Assembly (NCBI RefSeq): GCF_003001935.1
Contig: NZ_PVNG01000003.1
Coordinates: forward strand, 620,001-684,000
From: Nonomuraea fuscirosea
Lineage (GTDB): Bacteria > Actinomycetota > Actinomycetes > Streptosporangiales > Streptosporangiaceae
DNA: 64,000 nt
Direction of reading: 5' to 3'
Shown here: in pieces, positions 7,836 to 15,131 of the stretch
Layout of the letters: each line of letters opens with the position of its first letter
How positions within the stretch are numbered: position 1 is the stretch's first letter
Made by a program: the position numbers and the translations under genes
The notes under the pieces: generated by a model
What the model was told of the DNA's origin: nothing
The model's database searches: none
What the model saw: the letters and a program-made list of their open reading frames with translations, nothing else

Positions 7836-9251
7836 TCAGCCGGGGCATTCGTCCGCGGGGGCCGGCACCGGCAGGCGCAGGACGAACCGCGTGCCGGCCG
7901 GATCGTCCGCCACGGTGAGCGACCCGCCGTGGGCGTGGCACGTCTCCCTGCTGATGGCCAGGCCGAGCCCGGTGCCCCCGGGATCCAGGCGCTGCGCCTC
8001 CCTCAGCCGGACGAAGGCGTCGAAGACCCGCTCCCGATCCTCGGGGGCGATGCCCGCGCCGTCGTCGCGCACGCTCACCACGGCATGCCCGCCGTCCTGC
8101 TCGACGGTGACGTCGATGCGGGACCTGGCGTGCCGCCGCGCGTTCGCCAGCAGGTTGGTCAGCACCCGGCCGAGCTGGATCCGCGAGCCCAGCACGATCG
8201 GGCGGTCCACCACCCGCAGCCGGATCTCTGCGCCGTCGCGGGGTAGGGCCGCGATCTCGAACTCCACCAGGTCGGCGAGGTCGAGCGGCTCGTACGCGGC
8301 CGGCGGGGCACCTTTGATCCGGGTGTAGGCGAGCAGGTCGTCGATGATCGCCTCAAGGCGTTCCGTGCTGCACAACGTGCGTCGCAGGGCCACCCGGGCG
8401 TCGGTGTCCTCCGGATACAGCAGCGCCTCCTCCAGTTGGGTGCGCAGGGCGGCGACCGGGGACCTCAGCTCATGGGAGGCCATCGACGCGAAGCGGCGCT
8501 GCGCCTTCACCGCCTTCTCCAGCCGGTCGAGGTAGACGTTGGAGGTGCGGGCGAACTCGGCGATCTCGTCGTCGCCCGGCGGCTCGGGGATGCGCAGGTG
8601 CAGGTCGCTCTCCGCGGCCGCGCGCATCTTCGTGCTGATCGCCCTTACGGGTTGCAGCGTCCGGCCCACCACCACCCAGGTGCTCCACGCCGCCGTCGCG
8701 GAGGCGAAGAGGACGGCCGCCACGATGCCGGCCTCCAGGTAACGCATCGCCAGGGCGGGCGGTTCCGTCGTGCCCGCGTAGACGAAGTGCGGCTCGCCGC
8801 CGAAGAGGGTACTGGCCGCGCCGTCGTCCATCCGCAGCACCGTGATCAGCAGGCACCTGCCGGACTCCCACGGCGGGCACGCCTTGCCGTCCAGGAGGCG
8901 GTCGCTGGGGGACGGGCGGGCCGTGCTCAGCGGCGGCTTGCCCGCCGCCGCGGCGTTGGAGGCCACCACCCGGCCCTTGGAGTCGACGAGCTGGAGGTAC
9001 TTCGCGCGGGCTGTCGGCTTGGGCGACGAGATGTGGCCCGGCCGCATCTCGGTGACCCAGTCGAGGATGGTCAGGCGCATGTCCTCGGTGAGGTCGGACG
9101 CGACGGTGTTGCGGATGCCGAGTGAGATCAGAGTGCCGACCCCCGAAAGGATCACCGTGAACAGCACGCCCACCACGATGGTGTAGCGCAGCCGGATGGA
9201 GCTCACGAACGGGCGGCGCCGCCGTCGGAGAGGAGAGCGTAGCCCGGCCAT
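7836..9251 (-). CDS. Orphan sensor histidine kinase 2
   Basis: A 471-residue paralogue of the downstream kinase on the same strand, 156 bp away. It has an Arg-rich N-terminus, helix 1 at about residues 22-46, an extracytoplasmic sensor with a Cys pair (C125, C133), helix 2 at about 171-196, HAMP, HisKA with His near 260 (SMASHELRSPV), and HATPase_c with N (LLANARRHA), G1 (RDDGAGIAP) and G2 (GTGLGLAIS) boxes. The N box begins LAN rather than LVDN, a mild change. Again no receiver-domain gene is nearby, so the two kinases look like a duplicated orphan pair, perhaps feeding a regulator coded elsewhere. Same-strand order suggests possible co-transcription. Confidence 0.9.
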   Translation of the reverse strand: MAGLRSPLRRRRRPFVSSIRLRYTIVVGVLFTVILSGVGTLISLGIRNTVASDLTEDMRLTILDWVTEMRPGHISSPKPTARAKYLQLVDSKGRVVASNAAAAGKPPLSTARPSPSDRLLDGKACPPWESGRCLLITVLRMDDGAASTLFGGEPHFVYAGTTEPPALAMRYLEAGIVAAVLFASATAAWSTWVVVGRTLQPVRAISTKMRAAAESDLHLRIPEPPGDDEIAEFARTSNVYLDRLEKAVKAQRRFASMASHELRSPVAALRTQLEEALLYPEDTDARVALRRTLCSTERLEAIIDDLLAYTRIKGAPPAAYEPLDLADLVEFEIAALPRDGAEIRLRVVDRPIVLGSRIQLGRVLTNLLANARRHARSRIDVTVEQDGGHAVVSVRDDGAGIAPEDRERVFDAFVRLREAQRLDPGGTGLGLAISRETCHAHGGSLTVADDPAGTRFVLRLPVPAPADECPG

Positions 9252-9342
9252 AAGCTGACGGTATCCAGGACTTCTGCTCCCTATGCGAATGCTTGTCCTA
9301 ATATGACCGGTTACGCAGGCAGGGATTGACGTTTTCGGACGG

Positions 9343-9357
9343 CGTCATGGCATGACG
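9343..9357. promoter_or_regulatory. Perfect 15-bp palindrome, candidate operator
   Basis: CGTCATGGCATGACG has two 7-bp arms around one central base. It lies in the 177-bp gap between the kinase start (9251, minus) and the small secreted protein (9429, plus), 12 bases downstream of a TTGACG sequence (9326-9331) that could be a -35 element. The position fits a transcription-factor site, but the factor cannot be named from sequence. Confidence 0.4.
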
Positions 9358-9428
9358 TACGGATCCTGCATACCTCCGGCATACCGCCCCTTCCGAGAAT
9401 GACCGTCACGACCTACGGGAGGGCAACC

Positions 9429-9860
9429 TTGAAGATCCTGCGCGCCGCGGCCGTCATCGCCGCCATGGGCCTGGCCACCACGATCACCGCGGCGGCCGCC
9501 ACGGGGCCCGCCATGGCCTCCGCCGACCAGTACCTCATCGCCCGCTGCTCCAAGGGCGACCACGGCATCGAGATCCGCGCCCGCTATATCACCACGAGCA
9601 CGCGGCACGTCTTCAACCAGGTGTCCTGGCGGACCACCGCCAATACCGGGAGCAACAACACCGTCCGCTTCTACTTCGTCCAGGACGCCCAGCCGGACGT
9701 CGTCTTCAAGGCCTTCAGCTACCAGGGCGGCAGGACGGGCACCAGGAACATCTCGGTGAACCGGCCGAAGGCACACAAGGTGTACGTGCGGTTCAAGGTC
9801 CTCTTCGACACGAGCGCCTCCTCCGACCCGACCTGCACCTATCACACCCGCGGCATCTGA
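9429..9860 (+). CDS. Small secreted protein, two Cys, unknown function
   Basis: An approximately 143-residue exported protein. I chose TTG 9429 over ATG 9399 because GGGAGGG lies five bases before the TTG and because it gives a clean Sec signal peptide: a basic start (MKILR), an Ala-rich hydrophobic core, and cleavage after about residue 32 (ATGPAMASA). The mature part begins ADQYLIARC and has just two cysteines, near each end (one in ARCSKG, one in DPTCTYHT), suggesting one disulfide across a beta-rich domain (RFYFVQDA, KVYVRFKVLF). No family recognised. It has its own promoter region and ends at a strong bidirectional terminator. Confidence 0.75.
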   Translation: MKILRAAAVIAAMGLATTITAAAATGPAMASADQYLIARCSKGDHGIEIRARYITTSTRHVFNQVSWRTTANTGSNNTVRFYFVQDAQPDVVFKAFSYQGGRTGTRNISVNRPKAHKVYVRFKVLFDTSASSDPTCTYHTRGI

Positions 9861-9865
9861 CGATC

Positions 9866-9905
9866 AGCACAAAGGGCCGGTCACCGCTGACCGGCCCTTT
9901 GTGCT
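9866..9905. terminator. Bidirectional intrinsic terminator
   Basis: A perfect 18-bp stem with a 4-base CCGC loop, arms 9866-9883 (AGCACAAAGGGCCGGTCA) and 9888-9905. The A-tract and T-tract at the stem base let it work on both strands. It separates the secreted-protein gene from the convergent HAD gene. Confidence 0.9.
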
Positions 9906-9919
9906 GCCATGGGAGGGTT

Positions 9920-10645
9920 TCAGCAGCCGAGCGCGTCGGCGAGGCCGTCGAAGCCGGTGACGGACAGGTCGCTGGTGGTGTCGGCGGCGCGGTCGGGGGT
10001 CCCGTGCGGCCCCTTCTCCAGCGGTCGCTCCACGAACGCGGTACGCAGCCCCGCCGCGCGCGCCCCGTCGAGGTCCCAGGCGTGGGCCGCGGTCATGAGG
10101 ACCTGCCCCGCCTCCACGTCGAGCAGCCCGGCGGCGGTCAGATAGGGAGCGGGCAACGGCTTGTACGCGCGGGCGAGCTCGGCCGACACGATGCAGTCGA
10201 ACGGCAGCCCCGAGTGGTTGACCAGGTGGGTCAGCAGCGCGAACCCGCCGTTCGACAGCGCCGCCAGCACGTACCGCCGGCGCAGGCGGGCCAGCCCCGT
10301 GGCCGCGTCCGGCCAGGCGGGCAGCCGGTGCCACACGTGCACCAGGCGGCGGCGGGCGGCCTCGTCGAACGCGCCGGCCACGCCGTGGATCTCCAGCAGG
10401 TCGTCCAGCGACTCGCGGTGCAGCGTGTCGAGGTAGGCCCAGTCGCGCTCGCCGCGGTTGACGGTCTGCAGGGAGGGGACGTAGCGGCTCCTCCATTCGT
10501 CGGCGAACCGGCCGCCGTCGATCGTGACGCCCTGCTCGACGGCGATCCGGGCGACCTGGTCGGCGACGCCGGTGTACCAGTCGAAGGTGGTGCCGAAGAT
10601 GTCGAAGGCGATCACGCGGAGGCCGGCGGGGTCGAAATCGCTCAT
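9920..10645 (-). CDS. HAD-family haloacid dehalogenase type II
   Basis: A HAD-superfamily hydrolase of 241 residues resembling (S)-2-haloacid dehalogenases. Motif I is AFDIFGTTFDW with the nucleophilic Asp near residue 15; motif II is ALSNGGFALL with Ser/Asn; motif III Lys is in RAYKPLPAPY; the motif IV region is MTAAHAWDLDGARAAG. The cap domain lies between motifs I and II, as in type II dehalogenases. Start ATG 10645 is preferred over the in-frame ATG at 10657, as it removes a short unconserved prefix. Many such proteins act on phosphorylated or unknown substrates, so dehalogenase activity is a family label only. Confidence 0.85.
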   Translation of the reverse strand: MSDFDPAGLRVIAFDIFGTTFDWYTGVADQVARIAVEQGVTIDGGRFADEWRSRYVPSLQTVNRGERDWAYLDTLHRESLDDLLEIHGVAGAFDEAARRRLVHVWHRLPAWPDAATGLARLRRRYVLAALSNGGFALLTHLVNHSGLPFDCIVSAELARAYKPLPAPYLTAAGLLDVEAGQVLMTAAHAWDLDGARAAGLRTAFVERPLEKGPHGTPDRAADTTSDLSVTGFDGLADALGC

Positions 10646-10708
10646 AGAGCCCATCATGCGTCGCCACCCCGGGGCGAGTCGATCACCTCCTCGCGCGTCC
10701 TCCTGGAG

Positions 10709-10757
10709 GCCGGGCTAGCGGCGCGCGAGGGCCGGGCTAGCGGGGTCGTGAAATATC
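10709..10757 (+). promoter_or_regulatory. 22-bp-period direct repeat, candidate SARP site and promoter
   Basis: GCCGGGCTAGCGG occurs twice without mismatch, at 10709-10721 and 10731-10743, exactly 22 bp apart (two helical turns). Eight bases after the second copy comes AATATC (10752-10757), which could be the -10 of the operon starting at 10815. SARP regulators are known to bind direct repeats spaced 11 or 22 bp with the last repeat about 8 bp from the -10. The repeat unit itself is not the published TCGAG-type heptamer, so the link to the SARP at 14076 is inference from geometry and proximity. Confidence 0.5.
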
Positions 10758-10814
10758 CGGATCTGTTTCCGGCGGGTGCGCCGGGTGGTCGATGGACGGA
10801 TCGGGGAGGGTGAG

Positions 10815-11327
10815 ATGCAGTACCTGGTCGCCGCGGTCGTGCTGGTCGCTCTGCTGTGCGGGCTGAACCTGCTGCTGACCGTCGGCGTGATCCGCCGGCT
10901 GCGCCGGCAGGGCGCGGCGCCGGCGATGACGACGGAGAGCCTGCCGCCCGGCACGCGGATCCCGGCGTTCGCCGCCACGACCACGAGCGGTGAGCCGATC
11001 TCCGACGAGCTGCTCGGCGCACCCGCGCTGATCGGCTTCTTCTCGCACGGCTGCCGGCCCTGCGAGGACCTGCTCCCGCTCTTCGCGGAGCGGGCGCGCA
11101 TCACGTCGGACGCCGTGCTCGCGGTGGTCGTCGCCGCTCCGGGTGAGGACACCGCCGCCGAGATCGGCCTGCTCGCGGAGGTGGCGCGGGTCGTCACCGA
11201 GCTGCCGCAGGGGCCGCTCCAGACGGCGTTCAAGGTGGACGCCTTCCCGACCGTCCTCACGATCGGCGCCGGCGACACGGTCGTCACCAGCGGGCACACC
11301 CTGCCCGCCGGGGCGGGGGCGTCGTGA
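10815..11327 (+). CDS. Membrane-anchored TlpA/MauD-like thioredoxin
   Basis: A 170-residue protein with an N-terminal uncleaved helix (about residues 3-27) then a thioredoxin-fold domain. The active site is C80-R-P-C83 in FFSHGCRPCEDL, and the cis-Pro loop is seen in VDAFPTVLTI. Orientation puts the redoxin domain outside the cell. Start ATG 10815 follows GGGAGGGTGAG. It is the first gene of a four-part operon with a signal peptidase (GTGA overlap), an ABC exporter and two Cys-rich peptides. The natural reading is that it forms, reduces or reshuffles disulfides in the exported peptides. No MauE/DoxX partner is seen. Confidence 0.85.
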   Translation: MQYLVAAVVLVALLCGLNLLLTVGVIRRLRRQGAAPAMTTESLPPGTRIPAFAATTTSGEPISDELLGAPALIGFFSHGCRPCEDLLPLFAERARITSDAVLAVVVAAPGEDTAAEIGLLAEVARVVTELPQGPLQTAFKVDAFPTVLTIGAGDTVVTSGHTLPAGAGAS

Positions 11328-11752
11328 GGCGGGCCTGGCTGATGGCCGCGGGCGGGGTCGCGGGGCTGGCCCTCCTGGCCGTACGGCTGCGCAGGACGTA
11401 CCTGGTGATCAGGGTCCACGGCGACAGCATGGCCCCGACGCTCACCGACGGGGACCGGCTCCTGTCCCGGCGCACGGACCTGGCGGAGCTGCGCAACGGG
11501 CAGATCGCGGTCGTCGTGAGCCCGCGCCCGACCGGCAGCCGGTACCTGATCAAACGCGTCGCCGCCGTGCCCGGCGATCCGGTGCCCGCGCATGTGCGGT
11601 GGGTGGTCGGCGACGACGTCGTCCCCGACGGCAGGTTCGTGCTGATCGGTGACAACACCGAGGCCAGCTTCGACTCCCGCGAGCACGGCTACTTCCACGC
11701 CGCCGACCTGCACGCCGTCACCGTCAGGAAACTGAGAGAAGCCGCGGCATGA
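11324..11752 (+). CDS. S26 signal peptidase dedicated to peptide operon
   Basis: A compact 142-residue type I (S26) signal peptidase. One N-terminal membrane helix (about residues 5-22) is followed by the catalytic Ser35 in HGDSMAPTL, the general-base Lys77 in SRYLIKRVAAVPGD and the conserved box GDNTEASFDSREHG. It starts at GTG 11324 overlapping the redoxin stop and ends in an ATGA overlap with the ABC gene, so all three are translationally coupled. Housekeeping signal peptidases are larger and stand alone. This small copy inside a peptide-export operon probably cleaves the two precursors, both of which carry an A-x-A site right before the Cys-rich part. Confidence 0.9.
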   Translation: MRRAWLMAAGGVAGLALLAVRLRRTYLVIRVHGDSMAPTLTDGDRLLSRRTDLAELRNGQIAVVVSPRPTGSRYLIKRVAAVPGDPVPAHVRWVVGDDVVPDGRFVLIGDNTEASFDSREHGYFHAADLHAVTVRKLREAAA

Positions 11753-13644
11753 CCGCTGACGGGGTACGGCTGAGCGCCGCCGCGCGCGAGGCGGTCGCCA
11801 CCGGCTGGAGCGCCGCCGCCGCTCCCATGATCGGATACGGGTTCACCCTGCTCGGCACGGCCGTGGCGCCCGTCGCGGTGGCCTGGCTGACCAAGCTGGT
11901 CATCGACGGACTCACCGGCTCGGCCACCATGGCCGGGCTGCTCGGCCTCGCCGCGGGGCTGGCCGGCACCGGCGTCGTCGCCGCGATCCTGCCGCACTGC
12001 TCGCGCTACCTCGGCGGCCAGGTCGGCCGCGCCATGGCGGCCACCACGACCGACCGGCTGTTCACGGCCACGGCCCGCTTCCCCGGGCTGCGGCCGTTCG
12101 AGGACCCGCGCTTCCTCGACCGGCTGCGCCTGGCGCAGGAGGGCACGGCGCGGGCGGAGGGCATCGTCACCGAGACCTTCGGCCTGATCCGCTCCGCCGT
12201 CACCGTGATCGGCTTCGTCGGCTCGCTGCTGGTGATCAGCCCGGTCATGACGATGGTCGTGCTGTGCGCGGCCGGGCCGGCCCTCGTCGCGCAGCTGAAG
12301 CTGTCACGCCGGCGTACGGCGATGATGTGGCAGATCGGCCCGGCTGAGCGGCAGCAGCTCTTCTACAGCACCCTGCTGAGCACGATCGAGGCGGCCAAGG
12401 AGATCAGGCTCTTCAACGCGGGCGGATTCCTGCGCGGCCGGCTCATGGCCGAGCTGTCCACGGCACACGCGGGCCGGCGGCGGATGGACCGGAAGGAGCT
12501 GTCGGCCGAGGGGGCGCTCGCCCTGCTGTCCGCCGTGGTGGCCGGGGGCGGGCTCGTCTGGGCCATCGCCGCGGCCCGTACCGGCACGCTCACCGTCGGG
12601 GACGTCTCGATGTTCACCGTCGCCGTCGTCGCGGTCCAGGGCGGGCTCGACGCGCTGGTGAACGGCATCGCGACGACCGACCACAACCTGCGGCTCTTCG
12701 GCCACTACGTGGCGGTGATCAGGGCCGAGCCCGATCTGCCCGCGCCGGCCGACCCCGTACCGCTGCCGCCGTTGCGCCGGGGGATCGAGCTGCGCGACGT
12801 GTGGTTCCGCTACAGCGACGAGCATCCCTGGATCCTGCGCGGCGTCGACCTGTACCTCCCGTACGGCGCCTCGGTCGCGCTCGTCGGCCTCAACGGCGCG
12901 GGCAAGAGCACGCTGGTCAAGCTGCTCTGCCGCTTCTACGACCCGACCAGGGGAGCGATCCTCTGGGACGGCACGGACCTGCGCGACGTCCGGCCGGAGG
13001 ACCTGCGCGAACGGATCAGCGGCGTCTTCCAGGACCACATGGCCTACGACTTCTCCGCCCGCGACAACATCGGCGTCGGCGACACCGGCGCCCGCGACGA
13101 CCTCGGCCGGATCCGCGCCGCCGCGCGCAGGGCGGGGGTGGACGAGCTGCTGGCGGGCCTGCCGCGCGGCTACGACACGCTGCTCACCCGGATGTTCACC
13201 AGCGAAGAGGATCGGGAGGACTCCGCCACCGGCGTCGTGCTCTCCGGCGGCCAGTGGCAGCGGACCGCCCTGGCCCGGGCCTTCCTGCGCGACGGACGGG
13301 ACCTGATGATCCTCGACGAGCCGAGCTCGGGCCTCGACCCCGAGGCCGAGGCCGACGTGCACGCCAGGATGCGGCGGCACCGCGCGGGCCAGACCAGCCT
13401 GCTCATCTCCCACCGGCTGAACACCGTGCGCGACGCCGGCCTGATCGTCGTGCTGAAGGACGGGGTCGTCGCCGAGCGGGGCGGCCACGACGACCTGATG
13501 GCGGTGGACGGCGTCTACGCCCGTCTCTTCCGCCTCCAAGCCCGCGGCTATCACGAGGTGCCTGACCGTGATGCCGCGCCCACCGGACCTGGAACGGGAG
13601 AGGAGGTGAAGAAGGAATGCTGGACAAGCTCATCGACCGGTTGA
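11749..13644 (+). CDS. ABC exporter of peptide operon (TMD-NBD, no C39)
   Basis: A 631-residue half-transporter: six-helix exporter domain at about residues 15-325, then an ATPase domain. Walker A is GLNGAGKST (about 380-388), the signature is LSGGQWQR, Walker B is LMILDEPSS and the switch His lies in LLISHRL. All are consensus, so it can work as a homodimer. It lacks the N-terminal C39 peptidase of bacteriocin exporters; leader removal is probably left to the S26 enzyme encoded just before. Its last 28 bases overlap the first precursor gene, whose ribosome site is inside this gene. The tail after about residue 600 is a hydrophilic extension. Likely cargo: the two Cys-rich peptides. Confidence 0.9.
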   Translation: MTADGVRLSAAAREAVATGWSAAAAPMIGYGFTLLGTAVAPVAVAWLTKLVIDGLTGSATMAGLLGLAAGLAGTGVVAAILPHCSRYLGGQVGRAMAATTTDRLFTATARFPGLRPFEDPRFLDRLRLAQEGTARAEGIVTETFGLIRSAVTVIGFVGSLLVISPVMTMVVLCAAGPALVAQLKLSRRRTAMMWQIGPAERQQLFYSTLLSTIEAAKEIRLFNAGGFLRGRLMAELSTAHAGRRRMDRKELSAEGALALLSAVVAGGGLVWAIAAARTGTLTVGDVSMFTVAVVAVQGGLDALVNGIATTDHNLRLFGHYVAVIRAEPDLPAPADPVPLPPLRRGIELRDVWFRYSDEHPWILRGVDLYLPYGASVALVGLNGAGKSTLVKLLCRFYDPTRGAILWDGTDLRDVRPEDLRERISGVFQDHMAYDFSARDNIGVGDTGARDDLGRIRAAARRAGVDELLAGLPRGYDTLLTRMFTSEEDREDSATGVVLSGGQWQRTALARAFLRDGRDLMILDEPSSGLDPEAEADVHARMRRHRAGQTSLLISHRLNTVRDAGLIVVLKDGVVAERGGHDDLMAVDGVYARLFRLQARGYHEVPDRDAAPTGPGTGEEVKKECWTSSSTG

Positions 13645-13778
13645 TCCCCACGGTCAAGGCCGACGCCGCGTGCACCCCGAGGTGCGTGCAGATCAGCTAC
13701 GACCCGAACACCGGTTGCTACAAGATGCGTTGCTACAACGCGGACTGCAGCTACCGGACGGTCACTCTGTGCGAGTAG
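13617..13778 (+). CDS. Cys-rich precursor peptide 1 (53 aa)
   Basis: A short gene overlapping the ABC stop by 28 bp, with AGGAGG 10 bases before its ATG. It encodes 53 residues: a 17-residue charged leader (MLDKLIDRLIPTVKADA) that is not a Sec signal, then a 36-residue core starting ACTPRCV with six cysteines (core positions 2, 6, 17, 22, 27, 35). The leader ends in A-D-A, a signal-peptidase-type A-x-A site. The second peptide shares the leader motif L..L.DR, the junction A-x-A-A-C-T-x-R-C-V and the C-x4-C-x4-C-x7-C framework. I infer a secreted, disulfide-rich ribosomal peptide, perhaps antimicrobial or a signal. No lanthionine, lasso or sactipeptide enzymes are nearby. Function unproven. 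Confidence 0.8.
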   Translation: MLDKLIDRLIPTVKADAACTPRCVQISYDPNTGCYKMRCYNADCSYRTVTLCE

Positions 13779-13800
13779 GTCGTTGGAGAAAGGGGCAAAG

Positions 13801-13986
13801 GTGAAACTCATCACCGACCTGGCGGACCGGATCGTCGCCTTCGTCGTGCCGTCCGGCGACGCGCAGGCCGCCTGCACCGCGCGGTGCGTCGTGTCCAACA
13901 CGACCTGTACCGGCAGCATCTGTTGCACCGTCTTCAAGTGCTGGCGAACGGACTGTTCCGTCTACATCAGGAAGCAGTGCGCCTGA
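13801..13986 (+). CDS. Cys-rich precursor peptide 2 (61 aa)
   Basis: Follows peptide 1 by 22 bp. The start is GTG 13801 with AGAAAGGGG upstream; a TTG at 13783 would only add six residues. The 61 residues comprise a 23-residue leader (MKLITDLADRIVAFVVPSGD, then AQA) and a 38-residue core starting ACTARCVV with eight cysteines (core positions 2, 6, 13, 18, 19, 24, 29, 37). The six positions that match peptide 1 keep its spacing (C-x3-C at the start, C-x4-C-x4-C-x7-C at the end); the extra pair C13/C18 could add one disulfide. The two may form a two-component peptide or be simple paralogues. A convergent terminator follows at 14003. Confidence 0.8.
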   Translation: MKLITDLADRIVAFVVPSGDAQAACTARCVVSNTTCTGSICCTVFKCWRTDCSVYIRKQCA

Positions 13987-14002
13987 GTGAGTAAAGGGAG
14001 CT

Positions 14003-14047
14003 GAGGGGAGTGCCTTCTGGCAGGCGCCGGCCAGAAGCGCTCCCTTC
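14003..14047. terminator. Convergent terminator hairpin
   Basis: Near-perfect stem GGGAGTGCCTTCTGGC (14006-14021) against GCCAGAAGCGCTCCC, with a short GC loop and one bulge, ending in TTC. It lies between the peptide operon (plus) and the SARP gene (minus). Confidence 0.75.
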
Positions 14048-14075
14048 AGAACCTCGGGACTTCGGGACAGACCCC

Positions 14076-14834
14076 CTAGAACGACGCGCCTTCGAGGATG
14101 GCCTGGTGCCGCCGGCGTAGCCGGTCAGCGGGTTCGATGCCGAGCTCCGTGCTGAGGATGTCCCGCAGGCGCCGGTAGGCGGCGAGCGCTTCGGCGCGGC
14201 GGCCACGCCCGGCCAGGGCGCGCAGCAGCAGCTCCCACAGGGACTCGCGGAACGGGTGGGCCTCGACGAGGCGCTCCAGTTCCGGGATGACGGAGTTGTG
14301 GAGGCCGAGCCGTAGTTCGGCCTCCACCCAGAGCTCGGACGCGGTCAGGTGCACCCCGTCCAGGCGGCGGCGTTCGCACAGGACGGTCTCGACCTCGATC
14401 CCCGGCGCCAGCGGCCCGCGCCACAGGTCCAGCGCCTCCCGCAGCAGCCCGGCCGCCTCCGCCGCTTCACCCGCGGCCAGCGCCTGCGACCCGCGGGCGA
14501 AGCGCCGCTCGAAGGCCCGCACGTCCACCGCCCGGTCGGGGACGGTCAGGGTGTAGCCGTGCCCGAGCGTGGTCAGCTCGACGCCGTGCGCGGCCAGCGG
14601 CGCCAGGGTGCGGCGCAGGCGGTAGACGTACGTCTGCAGGCTCGCCCGCGCCGTGGCGGGCAGCTCGTCCGGCCAGAGCTCGGTCATCAGCCGGTCCACG
14701 CTGACCACCCCGCCCGGCCGCAGCAGCAGAACGGCGAGGATCGCCTGCTGCTTCGCGGCCCGTACGTTGATCGCCCGGCCCCCGCCGTCGACGATCGCCA
14801 TGCGTCCTGAGAGTTGGAACGTCGTGTGGAACAT
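14076..14834 (-). CDS. SARP (AfsR/DnrI/RedD family) transcriptional activator
   Basis: A 252-residue short-form SARP. The N-terminal OmpR-like winged helix (about residues 1-95, with VDRLMTELWPDELP and LQTYVYRLRRTL and the GYTL hairpin) is followed by the bacterial transcriptional activation domain (about 100-250, with ALDLWRGP, LGLHNSVIPELERLV and the closing ELGIEPADRLRRRHQAIL). Start ATG 14834 has GGAGG upstream. SARPs activate neighbouring secondary-metabolite operons by binding direct repeats. A 22-bp-period repeat with SARP-like spacing precedes the peptide operon at 10709, so that operon is the best target; the siderophore locus is more simply explained by iron boxes. Its own start codon overlaps one arm of a TGGAACAT...ATGTTCCA inverted repeat (14827-14878). 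Confidence 0.9.
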   Translation of the reverse strand: MFHTTFQLSGRMAIVDGGGRAINVRAAKQQAILAVLLLRPGGVVSVDRLMTELWPDELPATARASLQTYVYRLRRTLAPLAAHGVELTTLGHGYTLTVPDRAVDVRAFERRFARGSQALAAGEAAEAAGLLREALDLWRGPLAPGIEVETVLCERRRLDGVHLTASELWVEAELRLGLHNSVIPELERLVEAHPFRESLWELLLRALAGRGRRAEALAAYRRLRDILSTELGIEPADRLRRRHQAILEGASF

Positions 14835-14944
14835 CGTGCACCTCCGATCGGCATTCTGTTCGGGGCGAGTATGTTCCAGGTATGGCGGACGCCCGGCGCC
14901 CGTACCAGCCGGTCCCAAGTGATCCACAAGACGGGCCCGGTTGC

Positions 14945-15115
14945 ATGAGGTCCATGAGAAATCGTGTTCGCCGCGCCGCGGCCCTGGCCCTCGTCGTCGC
15001 CTCCGCTGCCCTCACCGTCGGCATCACCAGCGCCCCCGCGCAGGCGATGCCGCCCGAGGGCTGGTACCGCTGCTACGTGCCGGGCTACGGGACCATGTGG
15101 TGCCTTGACGTGTAG
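14945..15115 (+). CDS. Tiny secreted peptide with two Cys
   Basis: Encodes 56 residues from ATG 14945 (or 53 from ATG 14954). It has a typical Sec signal: basic start (MRNRVRRA), an Ala/Leu/Val core and cleavage after SAPAQA. The predicted mature part is only 22 residues, MPPEGWYRCYVPGYGTMWC followed by LDV, rich in Trp/Tyr/Gly, with two Cys nine residues apart that could close one disulfide loop. It is divergent from the SARP gene and ends at a strong terminator. No family recognised. Its place next to the Cys-rich peptide operon suggests, but does not show, a shared role; a signal or immunity peptide are possibilities. No clear ribosome site decides between the two ATGs. Confidence 0.6.
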   Translation: MRSMRNRVRRAAALALVVASAALTVGITSAPAQAMPPEGWYRCYVPGYGTMWCLDV

Positions 15116-15131
15116 TCGTGATCTGCGGGCC

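Noticed and set aside
13617..13986. Lanthipeptide, sactipeptide or lasso precursors
   Set aside because: No matching modification enzymes nearby and no typical leader; a redoxin and signal peptidase point to disulfide peptides instead.
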